Source: Gigaspora rosea (lineage: Eukaryota > Glomeromycota > Glomeromycetes > Diversisporales > Gigasporaceae). From it: a stretch of DNA of 64,000 bases. The translations under genes were made by a program, and so were the position numbers. Below, piece after piece: positions 10,761-22,416 of this stretch. The DNA is taken from positions 128,869 through 192,868 of the forward strand of contig QKWP01000112.1 in assembly GCA_003550325.1 (NCBI GenBank), in the 5' to 3' direction. The notes under the pieces are model-generated. The model saw only the letters and a program-made list of their open reading frames with translations, ran no database searches and was not told where the DNA came from. The first letter of the stretch is position 1. Each line of letters opens with the position of its first letter.

Positions 10761-12839
10761 TAATAAATAAATAATATAATATAGAATATATCATAATGGA
10801 AGACAATATAAAGTAATTTATTACAAGTGCAGTAAATTAAACAAAAATAAGACAAGAAGTTAGCTACTTAATTGTGATAAAAGAATTAAAGCAATAAAAT
10901 TTTATATATAACTGGGTATTACTATAGGATTGAAAGAGCTTGAAAAGTAAATGAGCTAGTTTAATTTAGAATAGTAAATGATAATTTGGGAATGTGCTAA
11001 ATATGTTATGTACAAGTATATAAGTTTATAGAAATATAAAGTTTATTATGTATATATATAAATTAGTATGTTATGTATATGTGCATAATTAAATAGAATA
11101 ACATAATACAGTATAATTCAACAATAGAAATATGGTATAGTCAGACTTCTCTAAATGCATATCCATGGGTGGCCAAAAAGCCTTGCATTTAGTGAAGTAT
11201 TGAATTTACAGAGGTAAAAATCTAAGTGTTATATGAGTTGGGCTAAACAAGACCATGCATTTAGAGAGACTATGCAGTTAGGGAATATGCATTTAGGGAG
11301 GTTTAACTGTATAATCAAAGAGATATGATATAATGAAAAATCATTTAGATAGCTTTATTATAAAGGAGGAATCACTCAAATAAAAACCTAAAGATAAAAG
11401 CTAAGCAAATATATTAGCCTTTTATACATGTTAGCTACTTAAAATCTCCTAACATACACAATAAAACACTTCCTTCCAACATTCAATTGCTAATAACAAA
11501 GCTTTGTCTTTACCAATACTCATTAAACTTTTCTTTTGTATTTTATCTAATTAAAGACTTATATCTGAAACAGCAATTTCTATACTACCTCCTTATCAGA
11601 CTAATATATTAATAATAATAAGTAGATGCCTGATTGTTTATGATGCTTAGTATTATCCAAGAAAAAGAACTTTTGTATTTATGCATCATGAAGTAAATGT
11701 AGAATGAGAATTAATTATAGTAATAAGTTAAGTATATAGGAGCATAAATAATAAAAGGGGAATAACTATATAAAGTAACAAAAAACAACTATATATAGTA
11801 ATAACATAGAACGAATATAAGTATTATAGTTTAGAAAGGGATGAGCAACAATATATAAGACAGTTTAAAGGTTTAATAGGAACAAGAAATAATCAATATA
11901 ATAATATAGAGGCTAATAAAGAAACAGGGCTAAAATAATAATAAAGAAAATATTAGGCACAGTTAATGTTTAATACAATCCAGTAATTAAAATTTGAACT
12001 AGCAACACTACAAAATATATAAAAACAAAATAAGCACCAAACAATTTCTTATTATTAATACAAAAATCTACTGTTTTGCTATTCCTTAAACTGTTTCTCC
12101 TGCAAATTTGCCCTAAAATTTTTTTTAAAATAAAAATTTAAAATAAAATTCTAAATATTAATTTTAGCTATATACTTTTCTAAGTAAAAAATATAATTAA
12201 AGATATGTTTTAATAACTTTGTTAAGAAATAATTTTAAATGTATTAAATAACTTAAGAGTAATAAAGATTTAAAGTTTTTATTTTAAAATTTGTATATAA
12301 AATTTTTCTTTAAATTTTAAAATTCTATATGTTTTTGTCTATACTGTAAAAATTTTTTTACTTCTAATAAAATTCTTATTTTTTACAAGTAAATTACAAA
12401 ATTACAATAATAAAAGTTGTAATTTTTTATTTAAATTATAATTTCTATTAAGAAGCTATAGATCTAAAATTAATATTTAAAGAGTTTATAAATTATTCTT
12501 TTGGTTAAAATTTTTTAAAATTTATATTTTTTTGGTTTATAAGCAAGTTAAAATTTTTGTTCTATAATTTAAATATAAATTTTAAAAAAAATATAATCTT
12601 TATTTTCAAATTTTATCAAAAAAATTTTTTATTTAAATATTTTAATTTTTAAAAAAATGGATTGAGATATTTTTATAGTAAAATTTAGAGCAAATTTGCC
12701 TTAAATTTCAAATAGTTTAAGAGATAACCAAAAAATCAAAAATAAGTATTATATTTAGGAAATTTAGAAATATTCTGACATTTAAAAGGGCTTTACCAGT
12801 ATATATATTTCTTATTACAAAAAATTATTAATTGGGATA
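10761..12839. other. AT-rich DNA with one small element
   Basis: Mostly featureless A+T with long A and T runs, for example around 12120-12660. The small inverted-repeat element at 11136-11311 is the only structure I can support. Confidence 0.5.
11136..11311. mobile_element. small inverted-repeat element, CTAAATGCAT arms
   Basis: The right end on the minus strand, TACAGTTAAACCTCCCTAAA, pairs with the left end TATAGTCAGACTTCTCTAAA. Both continue into TGCATATCC-like sequence. Further copies of CATTTAG.GAGAC lie inside. TA at both borders suggests a Tc1/mariner-pogo-type MITE. Confidence 0.5.
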
Positions 12840-13340
12840 TATAAACAGTCAAATAGTAGTAACTTTTGATGATAAAATCAATACAAACTAGAATACAAGT
12901 ACTGTAACAGCAATGATAAAAATTAAAATTTCAATACAAGCTTACTTTCCTTAATCACATAAAAATTAAGATAATTTCAGATACAAACTACCTTAACCTT
13001 AACCAATTTTGTGGTACCAAAATAACAAGTTTTATAACACAGTATCTTCTAGTAGAATTACAATAATTCTAATAGGACCAGAATAGTGAGTAGGTTCTGT
13101 AATAGAATTTTTATATATTATAGTAGAAATCATGAAAATTCTAATGCAAACTCATATGATCTTAACCATATACTTTAGTTATTGGAGTAGCAAATAAGTT
13201 CTATAAAGAATATTTACTATTTACTATAGCTTATTATAAACATTATTTACTATAGCTTATTATAAACATTATAACACTATCAATACAAACTAACTTTCAA
13301 CCATTATCACTCTTTTAGTGAATGAACCAATAAAATATTC
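12840..13340. repeat. degenerate repeat field, second block
   Basis: Same loose unit as 8560-10760 (ATAGTGAGTAGGTTCTGTAA, AGAATTTTTAT, CATGAAAATTCTAATGCAAA). A 31-bp tandem duplication (TATTTACTATAGCTTATTAT unit) lies at about 13216-13275. Confidence 0.55.
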
Positions 13341-14011
13341 AAAATCATTCTGTCAAAATCATTCTTTGTAGCATATAGATATTATACCTGAGAAATCCTT
13401 AAATCTTTTCTTAAAAATTTTATTAGAAGCTCTCTAATTCATATCAAACCTTTAGCATTACTAAGCCAGTTAAACATATGACTATTTTGAAATCATAAAT
13501 ATGATTACTAAAAGGGTGCTAGCAGTGCCCCACTTACACTTGTAATATATAAAAAAATAATTCAACCTTCTTGATTATTTGATATTATATTCGCAACTTA
13601 ATTATTTTTACTAATCAATACAATTATATAAAAAGCTCTCTTAGCATTATATTTTTAACCTTGTTAATATTATAAAATTTATTTATTTATTTATTGGCAT
13701 TATTTTTTGGTGCAGAGTGCACTATGTACAGGGTCCAAAAATCTGGGTCATATACGTCAGACCACTTCAGAATCATGGTCGGTTGGATCAGAATCGATTG
13801 TACCCTAGTATTGGCATAAAAATTTTGCTCCACTTAATTATTGACTTAATGCCTATAAGAAAAGTGGTTCAGAGTATGGCACGGGAAATCAGAGTATATG
13901 TACAGGATAGTATGGATAATGTGGCTCCATATGCACGTTTTATGAAATGGCACAGTTAAAAATGACATGGACACTACAGTAATAGGTGGTACATTATATC
14001 ACGTCATATGG
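13341..14011. other. no gene seen; target region of the hAT element
   Basis: An 80-codon plus frame at 13717-13959 lies in less AT-rich sequence that resumes right of the hAT element at 16120. It has no recognisable domain. Confidence 0.35.
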
Positions 14012-14019
14012 AATGGCAC
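14012..14019. repeat. 8-bp target duplication, left
   Basis: AATGGCAC, identical to 16120-16127. Confidence 0.8.
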
Positions 14020-16119
14020 TAGGGTTGCTGGTGTGCAGATAAATTTATTGGTGCATTACTGGAGCACCATCAGATTTTTGGTGCATAGATGCACCTAGTG
14101 GTACACCATATTAAAAAAATATTAACTTTACAAATTATTAATTCAATATATTCCAACAATTTTTTTTAAATTGCATCAATTTTAAACCTAAACTTGACTC
14201 TAATGACAATGGCTAGAATTAATTTTTCTGCAAAATTAGCTGTTGATAAAATAACTCTTATGAAACAGACTTGTCTGTGAATTAATCAGCTGCGAAATAA
14301 CTATACCTGAAATTATTTTTCTGCAAATTAAGTTTTCTGTGAAGTCAGTTTATTATTACCGAGTGAAACTAATACTATTAAATAAATATTAATAAAAAAA
14401 AACTCAATAAAATTGAATTAATATATCTAATAAAATTGCAATAAACTCAATTTGAATCTTAAGATGATTTGTTAATAATAATAAAAGTAATTTATGCATT
14501 CTTGTTCCAGTTATTTCTGAATTTATATTGATTCTGAACTGTTATTTTAAAATCAGTATCCATTTAATATTTATTCAAAAAAAAGCAATTGAAAAAAATT
14601 AGAAATAATAACAATAATAATAATAACAATAATATAAAAAATTAAAAATCAAAAAATATTAATAGAAAATAAAAGTGAATCAATATATGATCGCCTAAAT
14701 ATTAAATGCTAGCTAAATTTTCATACAATTAAAAGAATATTCATACATATTTTAATAGTTTTTGCATACCACCATAGAAATATCTGCATTTGTTTTTAGC
14801 AATGGCAGTAATCTGGGTAGTATTAGAAAATAATTACCACAATTTTTCTTTTTGTAAAAAAAAATAACCTAAGTTTACCTTTTTCAGGTTTTTCATAACC
14901 ATCATGCTCTGCATAGTGGGTAGAACAAATTATTTCGTAAAATTTTCAACAACAAACTTACATCTCCAAGTTATCCCTATTATGATTAGGCATGTGCAGC
15001 TTAACTGATATGCCAATACAAAGAACCTTAAAGGTATTAGCTTGAATTTTTTGTTATGGAATTTTTTATGACGAATTTCATGCCATATTTTTGCGAATCA
15101 ATAAAGTGTTAAAGAAAATATATAGTACAAAGTAATAAAGATCGATTCGAATATAATGAATAAAAAAAATGAAGCATGCAACAATAAAGAATTATCTTCA
15201 AAAATATCAATGAAAAAGATCAATACAAATATCAATGTGATTACTAATAATGATAATTATTAATGTTATTGATAAAATGTATAATTTTTATTGTCATTAT
15301 TAATAAATTATTTATTATTAATTATTATCAATACTGTAATAATTAAACTATCCATGCATAGAACATCTCTATAGAAAATGATTCAATTGATGATTTAATC
15401 AAATCGTTGATTATATCAATTGATTTGTAGATAACACAATTATTAACCTGAATTTTGAATATCCCTGGCACTAGTTTTGTCCAAAGATTCTATCAAACGC
15501 AAGTAAGATTTTTTTAATATTAAAAAAAAAAAAAGAAAAAAAATAGTTAAGTAAATACATTACTTATTGGATGAAGTAAGTTCTTATTTTTTTTTTAGTA
15601 CAATATCTTTTTAAACGATTTAAAAAATTAATATAATAAATTATTAAGGAAAAAAATAATAAATAAAAAAATTTTTATAGCAAAAAAATCAAAATCCACT
15701 AGAAATTAACACTTAAATTAATATAATACAGACTGAATTTTCATATAAAATCTTTGTAACAAATATATATAAAATATTATAAATACAACCCGAATACAAT
15801 AAAAATTTGGGGCATGCTTAGATAGATCTGATAATTTGTGTACACAATTCACATAGTGCATCTCAGATACTTTTTTTCTATGAAAGTCTTTTTAGTTTTA
15901 GTCTAAAAGGAAATGTAGTGGATCACAAAACTAATAAAGATTGCCAATATCCAATCATAAACTATATTAGAAACAATTTGCTACATGCTGACAAAGATTG
16001 AAAGGAGTTAAATCGGATTGGCTCGCCACTCTGCACTATGCCTGTGTTTGGCGCACTAGGTATACCACCCATATTAGTGCACCATTGGTGTAGCTATGTA
16101 CCCTACACTAGCAACCCTA
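14020..16119. mobile_element. hAT-type element, 2.1 kb, non-autonomous
   Basis: The left end TAGGGTTGCTGGTGTGC and the right end read on the minus strand, TAGGGTTGCTAGTGTAGG, match at 15 of the first 16 bases. Exact 8-bp duplications AATGGCAC flank the element. TAGGG/CAGGG ends with 8-bp duplications are the hallmark of hAT transposons. Subterminal GGTGCA/TGCACC repeats occur near both ends, as expected for transposase binding sites. The interior is very AT-rich, with no frame resembling a transposase, so it would need a helper. Confidence 0.85.
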
Positions 16120-16127
16120 AATGGCAC
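16120..16127. repeat. 8-bp target duplication, right
   Basis: AATGGCAC, matching 14012-14019. Confidence 0.8.
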
Positions 16128-16884
16128 GTTTTTATTTCATGGAATGGAACTTATTAAAAGTGACACATACTGGCTTGTTTCTTAGAGTACAATAAGAGTA
16201 GAGAATCACAACCATTTAAAAAAAATTGTAATATCTCAAAAACTCACAAGTAAGCCTCTCTGGATATCTTAAGAAAAAAAGATTCCTTGCAAGATTTTAC
16301 ATATTTGAAGCTTTTAGTTTCCAAATATGTATATACTGCAACTATTATTAGGTCCTTTTCTAACAAAATTTCTATTGAAAAATGGGCCACAAATTTATGT
16401 TTACTTACTCGGTCCATTCACGTGCTATTAGCTCATGCCAAATGGCTTAGTAAACTGCTACAAAAGATGTAATTTCACGTTAAATTAGCATGGATATACA
16501 GATCAACACAGTCTGCCAATTCACATGCCAACTCGAACCATGCATGTGCAAACCCAGCCCATAGCATGTACTATTCGACCATGTACCTGTACACTATTTT
16601 CCTGTGCAATTTCAACCTACTTTTTAGTAATACAATTGTTTGCATAAAAACTACTTTTATGAACTAACAAAAAGTTTTCTTGAGCAATTTTACTATATAA
16701 CAACCTAAACCCAAACTCTAAATGAGCACTCACTCTAACCCTAACCTAACATAATGATTTTGAAAGGATTTTTGGTACTGTTCATATAGAGCAAAAGTTT
16801 TTGACGATACTAGGGAACATTGCACAAACTTCAAATTGAGTTCTATACTAACACCAAAATGTGTACTAATATATTAATATAAAA
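16128..16884. other. no gene seen
   Basis: A 61-codon plus frame at 16287-16472 has no support beyond being open. CCCTAACC-like sequence near 16735 resembles the cores of the small elements. Confidence 0.4.
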
Positions 16885-17105
16885 TATAATGTGGCAGCTT
16901 ATGCTAAGATGGCTCATGCTAAGAATTTAAGTTATTTTATTATGATATTATAAAATTTTAGAGAAATTTTTTAGGGGTGTTTTTTTTTATAGTTTGGTTA
17001 GGGTTTAGGGTTAGGGTTATTAATAAAAGAGTATATGTAGATTTTAGTAGATATTATAGATTTAAATAGGGACCCCAGATCCCAGCATAAGCCATCACAT
17101 ATAAT
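16885..17105. mobile_element. short inverted-repeat element, copy C (TTAGGG-core family)
   Basis: The left arm ATAATGTGGCAGCTTATGCT pairs with the right arm, read on the minus strand as ATATGTGATGGCTTATGCTG. The interior holds TTAGGGTTTAGGGTTAGGG and ATTAATAAAAGAGTATATG, nearly the same as in copies A and B. The arms are different from theirs. Non-coding. Confidence 0.7.
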
Positions 17106-17700
17106 TTTAACCCAAACCTTATATATGTAGACAGTATATATGCATGTATGAAAATCATACATAACTTCATTTGTGTATACACACATGTATGTTCTTACAT
17201 TTATATATACAATTTTGTAATTTTATTGAATCTATTATACCAAATTACAAACTTAATTATATCTACTAGAGCATCATTTGGCCAATTTTAACAGGTGCTC
17301 CAGGAATTATGAAAATAGTTGTAGGCAGTATATAGCCTCTTCCATAGTTTTCAACCATTCAACATATCGAAAGAAAGCTTAGTAACAGCATTAATTAACA
17401 AAAACAGAACAACCCAAAAGTTACAGTATTTACCTGAAAACCAACCTAATTCATATAGTCATCCTTTTAATTAAGCCTAACATTGGCTTCTTGCTCTTGA
17501 AATAAATGTCAATGCCATTATATTATAACTCCTTGTTATTAGCAACATTAGCCGTATTCTAATACTAACTACACAACCAACCCTAACCCAGATACACATA
17601 ACCTAACTACAAGTCCAACTATACTAACCCAACTAACTAATTTAAAAAAATGCATCTAATCTAACATATATGTGACCTCGTACAAGAAACACTATTAGTG
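17106..17700. other. no gene seen
   Basis: AT-rich with scattered CCCTAACC-like stretches near 17580. No coding or RNA signal. Confidence 0.4.
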
Positions 17701-18125
17701 AAATGATACTTCCAGAAATGATGATATCAGAAACAAACAACTCCAAAATATGACGATACCAATAAAACAAGAACATCAAAGAATAACAAAACTAGCAAAA
17801 CAACAGCTCCAAAGAACACAATACCAGCTCTAAGATACAATAACAGCAAAATGATGACTTTTTCGAATGACGAAACCAGCGAAACGACAGCTCCAAAATG
17901 CGACAATACTAAAGAAATGACGACTCCAAAGAGCGATGATACTAGAGAAATGGCTGCTCTGAAAAACGACAAGTGACCACTAAAGAGCGATGTTATCTGA
18001 AAAATGTACTGTAAACAAGTTAATAAAAAAATATATATAACAACAGCTCCAAAAGGGATAATACTAATAAAGCGACAACTCCAAAAAGTAATGCACCAGA
18101 GAAATAGTAGCTTCAAAAACAATGT
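17701..18125. repeat. degenerate minisatellite, unit about 36 bp
   Basis: Units of the form AACGACAACTCCAAAAWGYG-ATGATACYA recur about ten times with strong divergence. A minus-strand 131-codon frame (17727-18122) follows the array as LVSSxFGVVISL-like hydrophobic repeats, and I read it as a by-product of the array. A related unit, CCACTAAAGAGCGATGTTAT, recurs at 17980 and 18130. Confidence 0.6.
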
Positions 18126-19069
18126 ATAACCACCAAAGAGCGATGTTATCTAAAAAAAGTACCATAAATGGATTAGTAAAAGTTAAAAAAAATAATATCA
18201 TAAATTTATACTTATCTTGTAGATCTGTATAACTGGGATATAAACAAATCATTTTGTTGATCATTACTTTTGATGATGTTATACTCCGTATATGGTACAT
18301 CCTCGCATTAAAAATAATTATCCTTTATTTATTTATTTATTTATTATTTATTTATTTATGAGTTTTACTAAAACACACCTATGGTGTTTTATACCAAGCT
18401 ACACAAAACTATTAGAATAGCCAATAAAAATTTAAGATCAGGTGTAATATAAAATTTTGGAGTTTTTTTTATTTTTTTAAAAAAACATTCATATTTCTAA
18501 ATTTTGATTATGAAACCATCTTTGGGGCTCTAATAAAAAATTTTTGCTAAATTTTGTATATACTAATACTCAGATAAAATCCCAGAACTTGCCCTAACTC
18601 TAAAGTAATTAAAATTTATTTTTTGTTTTATAAAAATTTATTTTTTGTTTTTGTTATACAGATTTGCAAATCTAATTTACTTATAGTAGTAAAATGCCAT
18701 AAGTGCGTTTTATAATATTTGTTTATTTATTTATTTATTTATTTTATTTAATTTAATTTTTTTTAATATTATAAAAGCATGCACCTTTCATGATGTTTCT
18801 TACATTTTTACTAATGCACATATAAAAGATAAATGGTTCAGATCAAATGTCATGAGAAATTTAATATTGAATATACTAATACATGTTTTTAGCAATCAAT
18901 CTACGCTAAGAATTATATAATTAATAATCGACATATGAAAATTAAAATGTGAAGAATCAATTCTCATTTACTCTATTTTCATTAATTTGTTTTTTAAAAA
19001 AGTGACTTTCGCTCATTATATGGACTTTGGATTTTAGACAAGCTGAAATATAGATAACATTAGTAATAT
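18126..19069. other. AT-rich DNA with (TTTA)n runs
   Basis: Simple TTTA/TTTATT runs lie at about 18325-18358 and 18718-18748. No gene was seen. A 78-codon minus frame at 18064-18300 is not supported. Confidence 0.5.
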
Positions 19070-19599
19070 GTGATAGCAAGTCACATTCTGTGTATTGCCA
19101 GAATAGTAAGGTTTATAATGGTAAACTCATTACAGAAACTATAATAATCCCAATACAACTGACCCATGTTTTTAGATTTCATATAAGCAAAATGAAAAAT
19201 CAACTTTGTGTGGCCTAATATTAATGCAAGCTAACAACTTTAGTAATATGCTACGGGACTAAATAGTGAGTATGTTTCGTAATAATATAATTTAGCTTTA
19301 ACTATTATTAGGATAACGGCAAATTTGGTAAGAGAATTTTTACAGTAATCATGTGAAATCATAACAATATCAATGAAACTCAATCTTACTATACATTAAG
19401 TATCAAAGAGGTTTGTAATAGTTGTTTTATAACAATTCGTAGTAGAAATTACAATAATTCTACTAAAGGTACCGTTTGTCATTACTAGTATAATTAGTAA
19501 GTTTTGTAGTAAAATTTTTTTGATAACTCATGATAGAATCCAATAATTTTAGTACAAACTAATATTAATAAGTTAATATGATGATTGTTTAAGAAAACT
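19070..19599. repeat. degenerate repeat field, third block
   Basis: Same loose unit as at 8560-10760 (GTGAGTATGTTTCGTAATA, AGAATTTTTACAGTAA). Lies directly upstream of the membrane-protein cluster. Confidence 0.5.
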
Positions 19600-19993
19600 G
19601 TTATTACCACCCATTAAGCTTCCAATCCAACTTCTGGCCTAAATCATGTGACCCAAGCCACAAACCAAGGTCATATCGAAATCTACTCCTTGCACCAAAG
19701 AAATCTAGCATACATATTTAATATATAAACTTATATTCTCTAAAGAAATACTTGTAACAGTATACTTAACTGTAACCACTGTTGAATTATATTTAATAAA
19801 CTGATTATTATAACCATAAACATACTTCAAACAAGTGAAAAGTAATTTGTTGGTTTATACTTACGTATATATTAAGGACTAGCTACCCTTAAAAAATACT
19901 ATACTCTTCGAAGGAAAAGACTAATATTAAAAGACGTGCACTACAAGGCGAAACAAATAAAAGCTGCAACGCCATAATAAAAAGAATAACTAA
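19600..19993 (+). promoter_or_regulatory. possible promoter/leader of the membrane-protein cluster (LTR-like)
   Basis: Starts TGTTATTACCACCC, has an ATATATAAAC box near 19720 and ...ACTTGTAACA near 19750-19760. TGTTA/TAACA could be LTR-type ends, but no second copy and no primer-binding site were found. It could equally be an ordinary upstream region. It is weakly supported; its value is that the cluster starts right after it. Confidence 0.2.
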
Positions 19994-20577
19994 ATGAAAA
20001 TATATACTACACTTTACAAAATATTTATCATCTGGATTATAATAAGTCTAACACCAACACCAAAGAATTTTATTAAAGCAAACGTTATAGTCATAACTAT
20101 ACCAGCACCAGCACTAGCACCAGTCACTACTCTCCTACAGAAAGCATCGCTACTACAACTAAAGCAAGTAAAGAAACTGCAATTACTTCTATTCAACCAG
20201 GCCAAACGAATCAACCAGAAGAGAATAACAATAGCAACTTTACTACTATTGTTGGAATATTAGCTGCTATATTAACGATATTAGCAATAATACTAACAGT
20301 ATTAATCTGTTGTATATGAAGACTTAGAAAAAGAAAATAAGCGTACAAAAGGCACCTACATACAGGAACAGGAGCAGTACCCCCACCTTCAGTATCACAA
20401 GTTCAAAGAGGAAAAGCATATCAATATCCTAATATCTCAAACTTACCATATCAACAAGATTTATTCTCAAACCCAATCCCAGAATTCAATCAAGATCAAC
20501 TAGCAATTTTAGCAAGGAATATTGGCTTTAGAGAACAAGTACGAATTAAACAAGCACCTCCACCACCACCTTACTAA
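19994..20577 (+). pseudogene. type I membrane protein, Ser/Thr-rich, PPPPY tail (cluster gene 1, broken)
   Basis: ATG at 19994 opens a signal-peptide-like stretch (KIFIIWIIISLTPTP). The downstream reading continues in another frame, from 20101: a Ser/Thr-rich outer part (TSTSTSTSHYSPTES), a membrane segment at about 20245-20316, a basic stretch RLRKRK, and a Gln/Pro-rich tail ending in PPPPY before the TAA at 20575-20577. In-frame stops in the downstream frame are TAA at 20074, TGA at 20317 and TAA at 20338; all three could be single C-to-T (or, for TGA, G-to-A) changes. With the frame switch this makes it a decayed gene. PPxY motifs recruit Nedd4-type ubiquitin ligases and act as late domains in budding viruses; any role here is inference. 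I do not recognise the family. Confidence 0.45.
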
Positions 20578-20633
20578 AATAAGTAATCCGAAATAAAAGA
20601 AGATTGATATAGGAAGTTCACTGACAAAAATAG

Positions 20634-21648
20634 ATCAACAAAGAAGAAAAAGATAGGAATACTAAAATAAGAACTAAACCGCGACTATACGTGTATGAGT
20701 TTGATAAACAAAGACAAAATATATCAATTATAGCAACAATCGCTTCATTTACAATAGGCACTATTATCACATTAATAATATACTTCACACTACCAGAAAT
20801 CCAAACTAAATTAGCTCAAAGCATAACAATCACATTACTAACTATAACAATACTATTCACAACTTCGCTCTTATCAGACCAATTTATGACAGAAGATCAA
20901 ACAACATTGACAACTGTTAAGGGGGCATCTATAAATAACGTTATATACCCCCTCATAGTAGCACTGGACCCCTCCCTCTACTATATAAAAAAAATTTTCA
21001 AAATCTGTATGTTTATATATATAATTTTACAAAAACTTGAATATATTATGATCCAGTAGTCCAATCTGGCTGATTTTGGTACCATTCGATTCGTCTCTAT
21101 GAGACGAATCCAATGGTACCAAAATCATTTCATTTGGATTACTGGATCACGTTTTATTAACGAAATACTATTGATTTTATAGTAATTTTATAAGAAAACA
21201 TAATAACCAATAGTATTTCGTTAATAAAACGTGACCCAGTAATCCAAATCAAATGAAATTGGTACATTCGAATCCTCTCCTCGAGACGATTCGAATGGTA
21301 CCAAAAATCATCCAATTTGGACCACTGGATCAAGTTTTAACCAATTTTAATAAAAAAATTGCGTTATATTGGGGGACCCCCCTTTACATAGTGGAAAATC
21401 GTTATATTTTGGGGGACCCCCCTCAAACATAATGTTATTTATGGATGCCCCCTAACTAAAATTGTAACTTATTAAATCCAACAGTATCTACACTATTACT
21501 TACTCTAATTGCAACAATATTCGTAGCAATCATAACTATTCTCATAATCAAGTACAACTATCAAAGATATAAAAAGAGATTCTACAAACAGTTCTCTACA
21601 CTCTATGGACTATACGGAAATCAAGATACTAACACTGGCTGTTGTTAA
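20634..21648 (+). pseudogene. three-TM membrane protein split by a MITE (cluster gene 2)
   Basis: The frame is open from 20634 and has no ATG; the earliest start-like codon is GTG at 20691. Before the insertion it encodes two membrane segments (about residues 12-33 and 44-61 from the GTG). The inverted-repeat element at 20920-21454 then interrupts it. Coding resumes at about 21458 with a third membrane segment (STLLLTLIATIFVAIITILI), a basic Tyr/Lys-rich tail and a Gly-Cys-Cys end at 21646-21648. The C-terminal Cys pair next to the basic tail would suit lipid modification. Stop to next ATG is only three bases (TAATCTATG). Family unknown. Confidence 0.45.
20920..21454. mobile_element. inverted-repeat element with three internal hairpins, inside cluster gene 2
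   Basis: The ends are GGGGGCATCTATAAATAAC and, read on the minus strand, GGGGGCATCCATAAATAAC, with TA at both borders. Inside are three successive hairpins. One is built on TTGGTACCATTCG with CGTCTC/GAGACG at its tip (about 21048-21150). One is built on ACGTTTTATTAACGAAATAC (about 21149-21232). A third resembles the first (about 21233-21335). GATCCAGTAGTCCAA/TTGGATTACTGGATC frames them. It also holds two GGGGGACCCCCC palindromes near 21370 and 21412. Non-coding. Confidence 0.8.
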
Positions 21649-21651
21649 TCT

Positions 21652-22071
21652 ATGAATACTCAAAACCAAGATATAGAAACACCTGATCAAATTCAAACTA
21701 TAATACTCACCGTATCCATTATAATCATACTCATGATCATATCTATAGTTATATCAACCACCATATACTGTTGTTGTAAAAACAGAATTAAAAGAAGAAA
21801 CTACCCAACTCAAAATAATACAAACACCATCACATATCTACTGAGAACCTGTAACCAAATAATTAATTGTAAACAGAAGCAGATTACCAACTGTATGAAC
21901 ATATTTCAAAGACTATTTGGGAAAAAGAAAAGAAGACAACAAAGACCAAGACCCTTACCATTTATACACATACCACACCATCAAAGATATAACCACATAG
22001 CAAATAACCAATTTGGACCTAACACTCACGAAATAGATAAACTACTAGGAACTACCCGTACTAGAAATTAA
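21652..22071 (+). CDS. single-pass membrane protein, Cys-Cys-Cys and basic tail (cluster gene 3)
   Basis: An intact 139-residue frame. A short polar N-terminus (about 14 residues) is followed by one membrane segment (residues 15-39), then CCC at 40-42 and a strongly basic, Arg/Lys/His-rich tail of about 95 residues (KKKRRQQRPRPLP near 94-106). There is no cleavable signal, so an N-out, C-in orientation is likely. Juxtamembrane Cys residues are typical palmitoylation sites. It starts three bases after gene 2 and ends at TAA immediately followed by the ATG of gene 4, in the same frame. No Shine-Dalgarno sequence precedes it. Not recognised; function unknown. Confidence 0.6.
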   Translation: MNTQNQDIETPDQIQTIILTVSIIIILMIISIVISTTIYCCCKNRIKRRNYPTQNNTNTITYLLRTCNQIINCKQKQITNCMNIFQRLFGKKKRRQQRPRPLPFIHIPHHQRYNHIANNQFGPNTHEIDKLLGTTRTRN

Positions 22072-22416
22072 ATGAGTGGAGTACAATTCCTCATACCCAC
22101 GATACCAACAACTACTATATTCATAACAGTAACACCATCGCCAATATATACTACAGTACTCGCAAACAACACAATAACAATAACAACTACAATCAACTCA
22201 GAAGTAACTACTACAATAACACCAAGCTACGTAAACGATACCAATGTTATTACTCAAGACATAGTATCTATAGCATTACTAATATTTGCAATAGCAATAA
22301 TAGTATTCATAAACTATAGACACAGATTAGGAAAGAAGCTCAAAATTACAGAAAATCATCTTGACCATGCAGAAAGACTAGCAACTACGCTAAATACTAC
22401 AAACTTACCTAATTAA
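22072..22416 (+). CDS. Thr-rich single-pass membrane protein (cluster gene 4)
   Basis: An intact 114-residue frame. Residues 1-60 are Thr/Ile-rich with sequons NNT and NDT, giving a mucin-like outer part. A membrane segment spans about 64-81 and a basic, polar tail follows (HRLGKKLK onward). Its ATG follows the TAA of gene 3 with no spacing, and its own TAA overlaps the ATG of gene 5 (TAATG). Such stop-start overlaps are known to drive termination-reinitiation in some fungal and animal RNA virus messages and are common in bacterial operons. They are very unusual for fungal nuclear genes. Family unknown. Confidence 0.6.
   Translation: MSGVQFLIPTIPTTTIFITVTPSPIYTTVLANNTITITTTINSEVTTTITPSYVNDTNVITQDIVSIALLIFAIAIIVFINYRHRLGKKLKITENHLDHAERLATTLNTTNLPN

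Noticed and set aside
16735-17035. Telomere (TTAGGG)n tracts
   Set aside because: Only two to four degenerate units, and they belong to the core of a small transposon family seen elsewhere in the window.
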